In this document: positions 17,140-25,633 of the stretch, piece by piece
Numbering within the stretch: position 1 is the stretch's first letter
Layout: every line of letters starts with the position of its first letter
Assembly (NCBI GenBank): GCA_029564115.1
Contig: JAKQQP010000384.1
Span: 93,911-157,910 of the forward strand
Direction: 5' to 3'
DNA length: 64,000 nt
Source of the DNA: Candidatus Rifleibacteriota bacterium
GTDB taxonomy: Bacteria; Riflebacteria; Ozemobacteria; Ozemobacterales; Ozemobacteraceae
The notes under the pieces: model-generated
The model's database searches: none
What the model was told of the DNA's origin: nothing
What the model saw: only the letters and a program-made list of their open reading frames with translations
Program-made: the position numbers and the translations under genes

Positions 17140-19854
17140 ATGAAAATTCGTGGTCGTTATAATTTTCTGATATTTTTTCTGGCCTTCTGGCTTGCATTTG
17201 AGCCGTTTGCCATAAGTGTCGCCAGAGCTAACGAAAATGTTCCGAAGCCGATTCTCAATACAGAAGGCATCGAGGGCATCGAAAGTATAGACGAGGTTGT
17301 CGCACCTGCTGAATACCTTGACTATACGTTGTCTCTGCGTGGCCGCACCAAAGAAGAGGCTGAGGCAGTAGCCTGGGGCGAATGGATGACCAGTCTTTCC
17401 GGTGCTTATGCGCTCATGGATGACGGCTGTACTGACGTTTTTACTTTTTACAGCACTCTTGGTGAGATGTCACCACACTTCACCAACACCCCCTATTATT
17501 TTAAAGCCGTTTCGCTCGCTTCTTCAAAAGCTACACTCGCTTTTTCGTTTATTGCCAACTCAGAGCCGATGCAGAAAGCTCTCGGCGGAATAGGCAAAGC
17601 CGGCAAGGCCATTGCTGATTCGGGGGTTGGCCGTGGCGCTCAGTGGGCAGCCAACAAAGTTTCGACCGCCGCAAAATTTACCGGTGATAAAATTGCCAAT
17701 ACTCGCCTTTATCAAAAGGGCGTGGGTTTTATTCAGCGCAAAGCCAACATGATGAGCGGTTTCCAGAAAATGGGAGACATCGCTTCGAAGGCTCAGAAAA
17801 CTTTCAGTGCCAAAAATGTTTCAACTTTTCTCAGTCATATGGCGCCTCCATGCGGTTATAAAGCCGGGCCGGGCGAAGGCTTTTATTCTTACTGGCGCTG
17901 GGTAGCTCGCAAGAGCGGTCTCGAGAACGTCGAAACCTACCGTAAGGTCGCCAAAAAAGCAGGCATCAGTACTAACCGTGGTGCTTCTGTAATCGGCGAT
18001 GCCAAAGGCTGGGGCCATACCGTCGGTATTGGCCTGTGTGTGGTTGGTATCGCTCTCGATTCATACGGTATTTATAAGTCTGAAGACCGCAAGGGTGGTC
18101 GCTATAACTCATATTCGCTTGTTAAGAACTATGTGGGCCTTGCTCTGGGCACAGGCGCCCTCATTGCCATGTTCTGTATTCCTATCGTCGGTCAGGTAAT
18201 CGGCGCTCTGGCACTCATCTGGGTTGGCTTGACCGCCCTTGGTGACGCCTTTGGCAAATACAACAAGCGCTGGAAAGCCGCCTACAAGAATTCGTACTGG
18301 TTTCTCTATGAGAACGACCCTGAATTCAAGTCGTTTTACGACAACCGATCGCGTCTCCATGAACGAGAAAAATCTGCAGCGCTGGTCGTCACTGAAACAA
18401 ACTTCGGCGATTTCCTGAAAACTCAGACCGCTGAAGACGAAGAACAGGCAGCAATCCAGGAAAAGAACCGCCGGGTCTACGAAGAACTCGAAAAACAGGG
18501 CGTTCTTGTCAGTTATTACAATCAGAAGGGCTTTACCCTGCCTGACTTTGGCATGGAACGACTCCAGGAACTCTGGAAAATGAAGGCCAAGTATATGTCG
18601 TGGAAACCAACCGAAGCCGAATCTGAAAAGGCTTCCAAGAGAGGTTTCTGGGGCAACGTCGGGCATGCGATCAACCCGATGACTTACGTCAGTTGGGCCG
18701 GCGACAAAATTCAGTCTCGCGAATACAAGAAAACTATTGATGAATACAACATTCTCAAGGTCTTTTTTAACCCCGACTATGTTCTGATGAAAAAGTATCA
18801 GACCTGGCTCACGGCCCACAAACACCAGGGCGGCATTTTTGATGTTGTCGGTCTGCGTATCGAGCAGTCACCGTTCAACTACATCCCGATGGTTGGCATA
18901 GATACCGCCGCCTGGAGCGAAGATCTGTTGATTCAGGCGTTTAACGCCGATGCCTTTCAGGTAGGCGTCAAAGAGATGCAGTATTTCAAAGAAGTTATTG
19001 CCGGAGCCCGCGAGCAGATCAAGGCTGCAATCAAAGACACCGACAAAATGGTTGACTACATTCGTGACGAGCATCTCAAATACTCAAAAACCATGCGCAA
19101 AGCTCTTGAAAGACTCGTCGAGTGCTACAACATCGACCCTGACCGAGAACACAAAAACCTGATGAAAGACTGTCAGAAAGCTTTTGGCTGGCGCTGGAGC
19201 AAAAGTAACGGCAAGGAAACCCCCAGAAACATCATCAAGATTTATCTTGCCGATATCGAGCGTGCTCTCACCTACGACCCGATCTCTGTGAGCCAGAAAG
19301 CCGCCGAAGTGGTTCTGATGGTGGCGACCATCAAAAGAAATCTCGACACCGCGGCTATGATGCGCGAACTTGGCCAAGAAAAAGAAGCAGCGATTGCTGA
19401 TTTTGCCAATGAATTCACCAACTATGACATAGCCAGATATCTTAAAGAAGGCACTATGCTGAATGTCGAGGGCGGTACTGTTGCCGACTGGCTCTCTGGT
19501 ATTTATTCATCGTATGATGATATGAAGCTGCATACCAACCTGTACATGGACGAAGTCGAAAAATTTACAGAGGTAGCCGATGATTCCAATTCTGATACCC
19601 GTAAAAAGTTCGTTCTATTCAGCAAAGACGGTTATCACCCGAAGAACCTGCTGAAAGACCTCAATGACGAGCTTGACGGCTATAAGCAGATCGTTCTTGC
19701 CTTCGAAGAAATCAAAGACGATATTCAGATTAATATCGGCCTGTCTGAATCAGATAATCCCGAATTCTACGGCAATGTTTTCCATCCTTACAGCATCGAA
19801 GATCCGGTTGCTCTCGATCTCGATACACCTGTAATTCCGCCTGGCGACGAATAA
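17140..19854 (+). CDS. Large exported protein of unknown function
   Basis: 904 residues. GGAGG at 17131-17135 and a signal peptide/anchor (about residues 10-30, FLIFFLAFWLAFEPFAISVA) define the start. The body is mostly alpha-helical and charged. Around residues 330-365 there is one long hydrophobic stretch (LALGTGALIAMFCIPIVGQV, then IGALALIWVG), like a helical hairpin or channel-forming segment, and a glycine-rich segment lies before it. Residues 640-900 look coiled-coil-like. No known domain was recognised. Bacterial proteins with internal hydrophobic hairpins include toxins and phage tape-measure-like proteins, but nothing else supports these ideas. It has its own promoter candidate and a strong terminator. 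Confidence 0.8.
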   Translation: MKIRGRYNFLIFFLAFWLAFEPFAISVARANENVPKPILNTEGIEGIESIDEVVAPAEYLDYTLSLRGRTKEEAEAVAWGEWMTSLSGAYALMDDGCTDVFTFYSTLGEMSPHFTNTPYYFKAVSLASSKATLAFSFIANSEPMQKALGGIGKAGKAIADSGVGRGAQWAANKVSTAAKFTGDKIANTRLYQKGVGFIQRKANMMSGFQKMGDIASKAQKTFSAKNVSTFLSHMAPPCGYKAGPGEGFYSYWRWVARKSGLENVETYRKVAKKAGISTNRGASVIGDAKGWGHTVGIGLCVVGIALDSYGIYKSEDRKGGRYNSYSLVKNYVGLALGTGALIAMFCIPIVGQVIGALALIWVGLTALGDAFGKYNKRWKAAYKNSYWFLYENDPEFKSFYDNRSRLHEREKSAALVVTETNFGDFLKTQTAEDEEQAAIQEKNRRVYEELEKQGVLVSYYNQKGFTLPDFGMERLQELWKMKAKYMSWKPTEAESEKASKRGFWGNVGHAINPMTYVSWAGDKIQSREYKKTIDEYNILKVFFNPDYVLMKKYQTWLTAHKHQGGIFDVVGLRIEQSPFNYIPMVGIDTAAWSEDLLIQAFNADAFQVGVKEMQYFKEVIAGAREQIKAAIKDTDKMVDYIRDEHLKYSKTMRKALERLVECYNIDPDREHKNLMKDCQKAFGWRWSKSNGKETPRNIIKIYLADIERALTYDPISVSQKAAEVVLMVATIKRNLDTAAMMRELGQEKEAAIADFANEFTNYDIARYLKEGTMLNVEGGTVADWLSGIYSSYDDMKLHTNLYMDEVEKFTEVADDSNSDTRKKFVLFSKDGYHPKNLLKDLNDELDGYKQIVLAFEEIKDDIQINIGLSESDNPEFYGNVFHPYSIEDPVALDLDTPVIPPGDE

Positions 19855-19870
19855 GTTCACGCTATAAGCG

Positions 19871-19903
19871 ATCCCCCCGGGTTTCTCCGGGGGGATTTTT
19901 TTT
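19871..19903 (+). terminator. Rho-independent terminator after the 904-residue protein gene
   Basis: ATCCCCCCGG (19871-19880) pairs with CCGGGGGGAT (19887-19896) around a six-base loop, followed by an uninterrupted T-run. Confidence 0.92.
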
Positions 19904-21170
19904 ACAGATTCTGCAGAGCTTTGTTTATTTCTTCGACCACCATTGGGTCGGGGTCTTCGCTGGCATCCTGCAGCATGACACGCACTCTTTGGGCAAAAGC
20001 TTTGAATTCGGGCAGAGCTCTGACAGCAAGAATTCTGACTTCAGGGTCTGGGTCATATAGCAGTTCTTCTATCTCGGTCAGACCTTGCTCTTCAAGCTTT
20101 ACAAAAAAGCTGACTGCAGCACTTTTTTCTTCGGATGTGCCTGCCAAAAGCTTGTCTACCTGCTCTTCAACCAAACTTGCATCTGCGGTTTCCTGAATTT
20201 TCTGGTTCTGTGGTCCTTCAGACTCTGTTGCGGTATGGGTCGCAACTGTAGAAACGGGTTCTATGACCGGCTGTGATGCTTCTGGTAACGGCCGCGCTGG
20301 CAGTGACTGTTCTGTCACGGGAAGCGGCCGCGAAATGTCGGTCTGAGAGACGGTTGTGTCTGTGGCTGTCTTTGCCTGGGCAGCGGGCTCAGCTGGTTTA
20401 ACTGGTTTTATCGGTTGAACCGGCTCAGTCAGTTTTGCCGACCTGGCTGTGGTTGCCGGTGCTGGCGGTTCAACTGCCGGTTTCTGCTGTGAATCTGGTA
20501 ACTTAACCGCTTTGTTTTTGATGACCTGCCTGTCTTTCGGCTTTGTCGGAGGCTGGTCACCATATTTTGTGACCAGTTCACCCAGCTTTTCAGCGGCCGG
20601 CTGGTAGCCCGGGTCCAGTTCGAGGGCTTTTTTGTAAGCCTTTATGGCGTCGGCAACTCGATCGTTGGCGAGATAAATATCACCCATGACTTTGCGCGGC
20701 ATCGGGTTGCGCGGCGATGCTTCGGCGGCCTTCAATAGAGCTTTGTTGGCCAGTCCTGTCTGGTTCAGACCCAGATAAGCGTTTGTCAGTATGCAGTAGT
20801 AGTAGCATACCGTGTCGCGGTCCATTTCGCGCTCGGCCATGCCAAGACCGGGTTCGAGCAGCTCTACGGCCCGATCGAAAATGCGAAGATGAACGTAGAC
20901 TTCGCCCAGCTCGAGGTAAGCGAAGGTTTCACCAGGGTCCAGTTCGAGTATTTTCCAGTATGATTCTATGGCCGGCTGAACTTTGCCCGTATCGAAGTTT
21001 TTTCGGGCGGTTTTCAGCATGCTCGCGATTTTTCGGTTTTGTTTGCGCTCAGTTACACTTCCAGACAATACTCTGGCATCCAATGCAGGCGGAATATGAA
21101 GAAAGGCTGCTACTGCCGCTGCCAGCAGAGCTTTTTTAAAAAATGAGGCTGATTGTTTGCCGCAGTTCAT
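19902..21170 (-). CDS. Exported TPR protein with C-terminal HEAT-like repeats
   Basis: 422 residues. AGGAG lies seven bases before the ATG, and a signal peptide covers about residues 1-32 (KKALLAAAVAAFLHI). TPR units occupy about 50-190 (PAIESYWKILELDPGETFAY, AIKAYKKALELDPGYQPAAE). A low-complexity Pro/Lys/Thr linker covers about 200-320. The C-terminus has HEAT-like helices (DPDPEVRILAVRALPEF, ASEDPDPMVVEEINKAL). Such proteins scaffold envelope complexes; no catalytic site is visible. It is convergent with the 904-residue protein gene, with only the terminator between them. Confidence 0.85.
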   Translation of the reverse strand: MNCGKQSASFFKKALLAAAVAAFLHIPPALDARVLSGSVTERKQNRKIASMLKTARKNFDTGKVQPAIESYWKILELDPGETFAYLELGEVYVHLRIFDRAVELLEPGLGMAEREMDRDTVCYYYCILTNAYLGLNQTGLANKALLKAAEASPRNPMPRKVMGDIYLANDRVADAIKAYKKALELDPGYQPAAEKLGELVTKYGDQPPTKPKDRQVIKNKAVKLPDSQQKPAVEPPAPATTARSAKLTEPVQPIKPVKPAEPAAQAKTATDTTVSQTDISRPLPVTEQSLPARPLPEASQPVIEPVSTVATHTATESEGPQNQKIQETADASLVEEQVDKLLAGTSEEKSAAVSFFVKLEEQGLTEIEELLYDPDPEVRILAVRALPEFKAFAQRVRVMLQDASEDPDPMVVEEINKALQNL

Positions 21171-21484
21171 TGCCGGTCTCCTGAAGTTCAGATTTCGTCC
21201 ATTCTAAAGCAAAGACCGCTCTGAGTCCAACGCAGAATTTATTATAGACGATTCCATTACGAAAGTTTTATGAAGGCTATGATTTTGCAATAATACCACC
21301 GGCGACAAGATTGCTTCTTCGCTGCGCTCATCGCCATGACATTTTATTGTCACCACGGGCGTAATCGCGGCAGTCTCTTGAAGTGAACACTCAAGATCAC
21401 TTTACTGCTTGCCTGTGTCAGGCACATATATCCGCCTCAGTGCAAATATGTGACGGTAAAAAGCCTGTCGTGGCCGGATAAAAC
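21171..21484. other. Intergenic region with a degenerate dispersed-repeat-like word
   Basis: About 310 bases with no supported gene. 21309-21340 begins GATTGCTTCTTCGCTGCGCT and ends CATGAC, resembling the GATTGCTTCG...CGCAATGAC word found scattered in many bacterial genomes. A TATAAT on the minus strand (21241-21246) could be the -10 of the TPR gene but has no good -35. Confidence 0.4.
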
Positions 21485-21508
21485 AAGCCCGGCCAAGTGG
21501 CCGGGCTT
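21473..21508 (-). terminator. Rho-independent terminator of the Mo-hydroxylase operon
   Basis: AAGCCCGGCC (21485-21494) pairs with GGCCGGGCTT (21499-21508) around AAGT. On the minus strand it is followed by TTGTTTTA. Confidence 0.8.
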
Positions 21509-21539
21509 ATATAGAGTTGCAGATTAAAGCAGCGGTTTA

Positions 21540-24059
21540 CTATTTTTTAGCTTTTTTGGTGGCCGGCGCTTTTTTAGCAGTTGGTTTAACTGTTTTGGCA
21601 GCTTTAACAGGCTGCTTTGCCGGTTTGGCAGCGGCTTTTTTGGTAGCCGGCGCTTCTTTTTTAAGCTCTTTCATTGCTGCGAGAACTTTTTCTGCTGTGA
21701 ATGGGGGTCTGGTCAATCTTACGCCAACAGCATTCTTGATGGCGTTGCCGATTGCCGGCAGGGCTCCGTTGATGCTGATTTCGCTGACACTCTTGGCGCC
21801 ATAGGGGCCTGTTTTTTCGTAGGTTGGTACCAGGAAGGTGTCGAGCACAGGCATATCTTTGGTGCTCCAGATTTTGTAGTTGCCGAAGTTCGGGTTCTGC
21901 ATGCGGCCGTTTTCGTCGAAGATGTATTCTTCGGTGAGTGCAAAGCTGATACCGTTCATGCAGGCGCCCTGTGTCTGACCGTCAGCGAGCTGCGGGTTGA
22001 TGGCAGTGCCGCAATCGACGCCGGCTACGTATGTGAGCAGCTTGACTTCGCCGGTTTCGGTGTCGACTTCGACTTCGGCGAAGTGGGCAGAGAATGGCGG
22101 CGGTGAGGCATGGCTGATGTGGCTGCCGATAGCACCGATCTGGAACTGTTTGTGTTCATACATGGCATAGTTACACACCTGGCCGAATGTGACTTTGTTT
22201 TTGCGGCCTTTGCCATAGCAGACACCGTTTTCAATGGTGATATCCTGCATTTTTTCGCCCATCATGCTGGCTGCGACAGCTTCAATCTGTTCGCGAACCT
22301 TCTTGGCGCAGTTGATGGCGGCACCACCGGTGAGGTAAGTGGTCGAAGATGCGTAAGCGCCGACATCGAAAGGAGTCATGTCTGTGTCAGAGCTGTAAAC
22401 AAGCATGTCTTCGAGTTTGCAGCCGATAGTTTCGGCAGCTATCTGAGCAAGAACTGTGTCGGAGCCAGTGCCGAGGTCGGTGGCGCCGAGAAGCATGTTG
22501 AATGAGCCGTCTTCGTTCATTTTAATGAAAACTGCGCCCATATCGATTTCCGGAATCGAGCTTCCCTGCATCAGGCAGCACATGCCAACACCGCGGCGTT
22601 TTGTGCCGGTGCCGGTTTTGCCATATTTTTTAGCCCAGTCGATGCGTTTCATGCCTTCGGTTATGCATTTGCTCAGACCGCATGAACCGATGGCCATGTC
22701 TACCCCTTCGCGACCTTCACCAAGAGCCTTGAAGATCGGCGAAGATTCGCCTTCTTTGATGTGATTCATCTGTCTGAATTTGATCGGGTCCATGCCGATT
22801 GCTTCGGCCATCTCATCCATCTGGCATTCCATGGCAAAAGCGGCCTGAGTTGCGCCGTAGCCACGATAAGCTCCGCCGACCGGCAGGTTGGTGTAGACAG
22901 TATCACCGATGAATTCAATGTTTTCTGCGCGATAAAGCGGCAGAACCTTTGAGCCGCAGTTACTGAGAACTGTCAGGGCATGTGAACCGTAGGCGCCGGT
23001 ATTGCTGATAATACGCATCGAGATGGCTGTGATGGTGCCGTCTTTTTTGACGCCGCTCTGAATGGTGACTACCATCGGGTGACGGGTGCGGGCTGCCATG
23101 AATTCTTCGGCGCGGGTGAGGGCCCAAACGCAGGGGCGTCTGGTTTTAAGGGCTACCAGACCGCAAACGTCTTCAAGCAATACTTCCTGTTTGGTGCCGA
23201 AACCGCCACCTATGCGAGGTTTGATAACTCTGATCTTTTTAACCGGTATGCCGAGAGTCTGAGCGGTGATGCGTCTGGCATGAAATGGAACCTGTGTTGA
23301 GGTGCGCAGAACCAGGCGATCGTTTTCATCGAGATAGGCCATGCAGATATGTGGTTCGATGGGGCAGTGCTGGGCATAGTGCGGATAATAGGTCTTTTCG
23401 AGAACTACGTCTGCCTGCTTGAAGCCCTTTTTGACGTCGCCGACCGATGTTTCCACGTGTGAGCAGTGATTGTGCTTCGGGTCGTAGAATATGGGAATAG
23501 GAACCCGGCAGTCTTTTTCGTCGTGAATTACCGGAGCGTCTTTGTCGCGGGCTTTTTCGGGGTCGAAAACAGCTTTGAGAACCTGATACTGCACTTTTAT
23601 CTTCAGGCAGGCTTCTTCGGCTATTTCAGGGGTTTCAGCTGCTACGACGGCGACGCGGTCGCCAACGAATCTGACTTTGCTGTCAAGAAGGCAGGTATCA
23701 TAAGGCGATGGTTCTGGGAACCCCTGCCCGGCAGTGGTGCGGGGCACTCTGGGCACGTCTTTGTAAGTAAAAACGGCAACGACGCCGGGCATTTTTTCGG
23801 CTTCTCTGGTGTCGATGCTTTTGATGACTGCATGGGCGTGCGGGCTGCCCAGGACTTTTATGTGCAGAAGGTTCGGGAAATCGACATCGGCAACATATTT
23901 CTGCTGGCCGCAAACCAGGCCCATGGCATCGATTTTGGTGAGGCTGTGGTTGACCTGGTTGAATTTATCAGGTTTTTCAAAGAACAGCGGCGATTCCGGG
24001 ATCGGAGAAACGGCTGGAACTGTTTTGATGCTGGTTTCTTTTTTAGTGGTTTTAGCCAT
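21540..24059 (-). CDS. Xanthine dehydrogenase family molybdopterin-binding subunit with Lys/Ala-rich tail
   Basis: 839 residues. This is the large catalytic subunit of a Mo hydroxylase: GGGFGTKQEVLLEDV, AYRGYGATQAAFAMECQMDE and the C-terminal GPYGAKSVSEIS, carrying the catalytic Glu, match the family. It would hydroxylate a purine or other N-heterocycle or aldehyde, passing electrons to the 2Fe-2S and FAD subunits encoded just upstream. Its start overlaps the stop of the 2Fe-2S gene by one base (TAATG). Unusually, residues from about 795 to the end are almost only Lys, Ala, Pro, Thr and Val with KKAAAKPAK-type repeats, as in histone H1-like tails, and the N-terminus is also Lys-rich. The substrate is not fixed by sequence. 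Confidence 0.92.
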   Translation of the reverse strand: MAKTTKKETSIKTVPAVSPIPESPLFFEKPDKFNQVNHSLTKIDAMGLVCGQQKYVADVDFPNLLHIKVLGSPHAHAVIKSIDTREAEKMPGVVAVFTYKDVPRVPRTTAGQGFPEPSPYDTCLLDSKVRFVGDRVAVVAAETPEIAEEACLKIKVQYQVLKAVFDPEKARDKDAPVIHDEKDCRVPIPIFYDPKHNHCSHVETSVGDVKKGFKQADVVLEKTYYPHYAQHCPIEPHICMAYLDENDRLVLRTSTQVPFHARRITAQTLGIPVKKIRVIKPRIGGGFGTKQEVLLEDVCGLVALKTRRPCVWALTRAEEFMAARTRHPMVVTIQSGVKKDGTITAISMRIISNTGAYGSHALTVLSNCGSKVLPLYRAENIEFIGDTVYTNLPVGGAYRGYGATQAAFAMECQMDEMAEAIGMDPIKFRQMNHIKEGESSPIFKALGEGREGVDMAIGSCGLSKCITEGMKRIDWAKKYGKTGTGTKRRGVGMCCLMQGSSIPEIDMGAVFIKMNEDGSFNMLLGATDLGTGSDTVLAQIAAETIGCKLEDMLVYSSDTDMTPFDVGAYASSTTYLTGGAAINCAKKVREQIEAVAASMMGEKMQDITIENGVCYGKGRKNKVTFGQVCNYAMYEHKQFQIGAIGSHISHASPPPFSAHFAEVEVDTETGEVKLLTYVAGVDCGTAINPQLADGQTQGACMNGISFALTEEYIFDENGRMQNPNFGNYKIWSTKDMPVLDTFLVPTYEKTGPYGAKSVSEISINGALPAIGNAIKNAVGVRLTRPPFTAEKVLAAMKELKKEAPATKKAAAKPAKQPVKAAKTVKPTAKKAPATKKAKK

Positions 24060-24547
24060 TATTTTTTACCTCGGGTGCTCTTTTTGGTTTTCTTGGCGGC
24101 TTCGGCTGCGTTGAGGACGGCGTCGATTCTTTTTACATAACCGGTGCAGCGGCACAGGTTGCCGTCGAGAGCGTCTTTAACATCATCGGCAGTCGGGTTT
24201 GGGTTGCTGTCAAGCAGGGCTTTGGCTGCTATGAGCGAGCCGGGGTTACAATAACCACACTGAGTCGAACCTGCATCGACAAAAGCCTGTTGCAGAATGT
24301 GCGGTTTTTCCGGGGTTCCCATGCCTTCTACGGTCAGAATTTCAGCGCCTTCGACCGAGCCGGCGACGGTGATACATGAATTGCGTGGTTTGCCGTTGAT
24401 CATAACTGCGCAGGCGCCACAGCTGCCTTCGCCGCAACCGAATTTTACACCTTTAAAACCGGCCTGGCGCAATACATCCACCAACATGGCGTTGGGTTTG
24501 ATTTCGAGAGAAAAATCTTTGCCGTTGATTCTGGTATTTAGTTTCAC
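24059..24547 (-). CDS. Mo-hydroxylase 2Fe-2S subunit
   Basis: 162 residues, the usual size for the small iron-sulfur subunit of xanthine/CO dehydrogenase-type enzymes. Both clusters are visible: the plant-ferredoxin type GCGEGSCGACAV...NSC and the helical second cluster QCGYCNPG...LCRCTGY. It relays electrons from the Mo subunit to FAD. The last 16 residues (AAKKTKKSTRGKK) are strongly basic, echoing the tail of the Mo subunit. It starts 11 bases after the FAD subunit gene ends and overlaps the Mo subunit start. Confidence 0.95.
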   Translation of the reverse strand: MKLNTRINGKDFSLEIKPNAMLVDVLRQAGFKGVKFGCGEGSCGACAVMINGKPRNSCITVAGSVEGAEILTVEGMGTPEKPHILQQAFVDAGSTQCGYCNPGSLIAAKALLDSNPNPTADDVKDALDGNLCRCTGYVKRIDAVLNAAEAAKKTKKSTRGKK

Positions 24548-24558
24548 TTTGGCGCTCC

Positions 24559-25419
24559 TTATTTGCCGGCTTTTTCGAGAGACTCGGTGAGTGCTCTGCG
24601 AACCATGACTTCAAAAACTTCTTTGCGGTATTCGCGGCTGGCTCTGAAATCTTTGCGAATGCTGATCGAGTCGGCGGCTTTCGCTGCTGCGGCAGCAATA
24701 AGCTCATCGGTGGGCTTCTGGCCGACGAGAAGTTTTTCGGCTTCGAGGCAGCGAACTGGTGAAGCAGTTATGGCGTTGACTGCGATGCGGGCCTGATCAA
24801 TTTTGCCGCCCTTGAGACTTATGCGGGTAGCGAGAGTGATCATGGCATAATCGTTGGCTGTTTTGGCAAACTTGGCAAAACTGGTGCCGGTGCCTTTGCC
24901 GTAGATGGGTAGTGCGATTTCTGCGATAATTTCGGCGCTGGCGAGAAACTGTGCCGGGCGCTTTTCAATGACGTTCTGCACCGGAACTGTGCGTTTGGGT
25001 TTGCCTTTGCGGCAGACAACTTCGGCATCGAGCGCCAGGTAAACTACGGGCATGTCTGACCAGGGGAAAAGGCCGGCAAGGTTGCCACCGGCAGTTATCG
25101 AGTTGCGCAGAAGTGTCGAGCCGATTTTCCCGGCGGCAGTTTTGAGCAAATCGCCGGACGGACCCGATAAAAGTTTCGACTTATAGATATCCTGAATGGG
25201 AGTGCCGGCGCCAATGCGGTAATATACAGAATCTTTGCCGATACAGTTCAGTTCTTTGACATTAGAAATGTCCACCAGTGCTTCTATGCTGTTGTCCTGT
25301 CTCAGGACCTCAGAAGTGCCGCCTGCCAGAATGGCTGTTTTATGTTCGGCATTGCCGAGAAACAGACAGGCCTCTTCAATGGTTTTGGGGTGATAGAACC
25401 GGGTGAGCTTTTTGAGCAT
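24559..25419 (-). CDS. Mo-hydroxylase FAD-binding subunit
   Basis: 286 residues of the xanthine dehydrogenase FAD subunit family. The N-terminal FAD domain shows AILAGGTSEVLRQDN and the second loop TAGGNLAGLFPWSDMP; the C-terminal four-helix/alpha-beta domain follows. It would accept electrons from the 2Fe-2S subunit and pass them to NAD or another carrier. GGAGG lies five bases before the ATG. First gene of the operon; its TGGCAA-17-TATAAT promoter lies among palindromic motifs shared with the divergent M48 protease gene. Confidence 0.93.
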   Translation of the reverse strand: MLKKLTRFYHPKTIEEACLFLGNAEHKTAILAGGTSEVLRQDNSIEALVDISNVKELNCIGKDSVYYRIGAGTPIQDIYKSKLLSGPSGDLLKTAAGKIGSTLLRNSITAGGNLAGLFPWSDMPVVYLALDAEVVCRKGKPKRTVPVQNVIEKRPAQFLASAEIIAEIALPIYGKGTGTSFAKFAKTANDYAMITLATRISLKGGKIDQARIAVNAITASPVRCLEAEKLLVGQKPTDELIAAAAAKAADSISIRKDFRASREYRKEVFEVMVRRALTESLEKAGK

Positions 25420-25438
25420 CTCGCCCTCCTTTTCCTTG

Positions 25439-25555
25439 TGAAAACAGTTTTAATGAAAACTCGGTTTCATATTATACTTGTCTGTCGGCAATTTTGCCAG
25501 TATTCGAACACCCGAAAAACAGCAAAACTGTTTTTTGTGCACGAAAACGGTTTTT
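25439..25555. promoter_or_regulatory. Cluster of AAAAC-n-GTTTT palindromes (operator candidates)
   Basis: Four related inverted repeats lie between the divergent genes: AAAACAGTTTT at 25441-25451, AAAC-TCG-GTTT at 25457-25467, AAAAACAG...CTGTTTTT at 25515-25535 and AAAACGGTTTT at 25544-25554. The last abuts the -35 box of the plus-strand promoter and the first two lie downstream of the minus-strand -10. The arrangement suggests one DNA-binding regulator acting on both promoters. Confidence 0.45.
25471..25499 (-). promoter_or_regulatory. Promoter of the Mo-hydroxylase operon
   Basis: Minus strand TGGCAA (25494-25499), 17-base spacer, TATAAT (25471-25476). Confidence 0.6.
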
Positions 25556-25583
25556 GACAATTACTGTGTTAGTCTGTGATAAT
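25554..25583 (+). promoter_or_regulatory. Promoter of the M48 protease gene
   Basis: Perfect TTGACA -35 (25554-25559), 18-base spacer, GATAAT -10 (25578-25583). Confidence 0.7.
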
Positions 25584-25633
25584 TGAGGAGAATGAAGCGG
25601 ATATTGCTGTAATTTTAATTTCGGAGCTGAATA

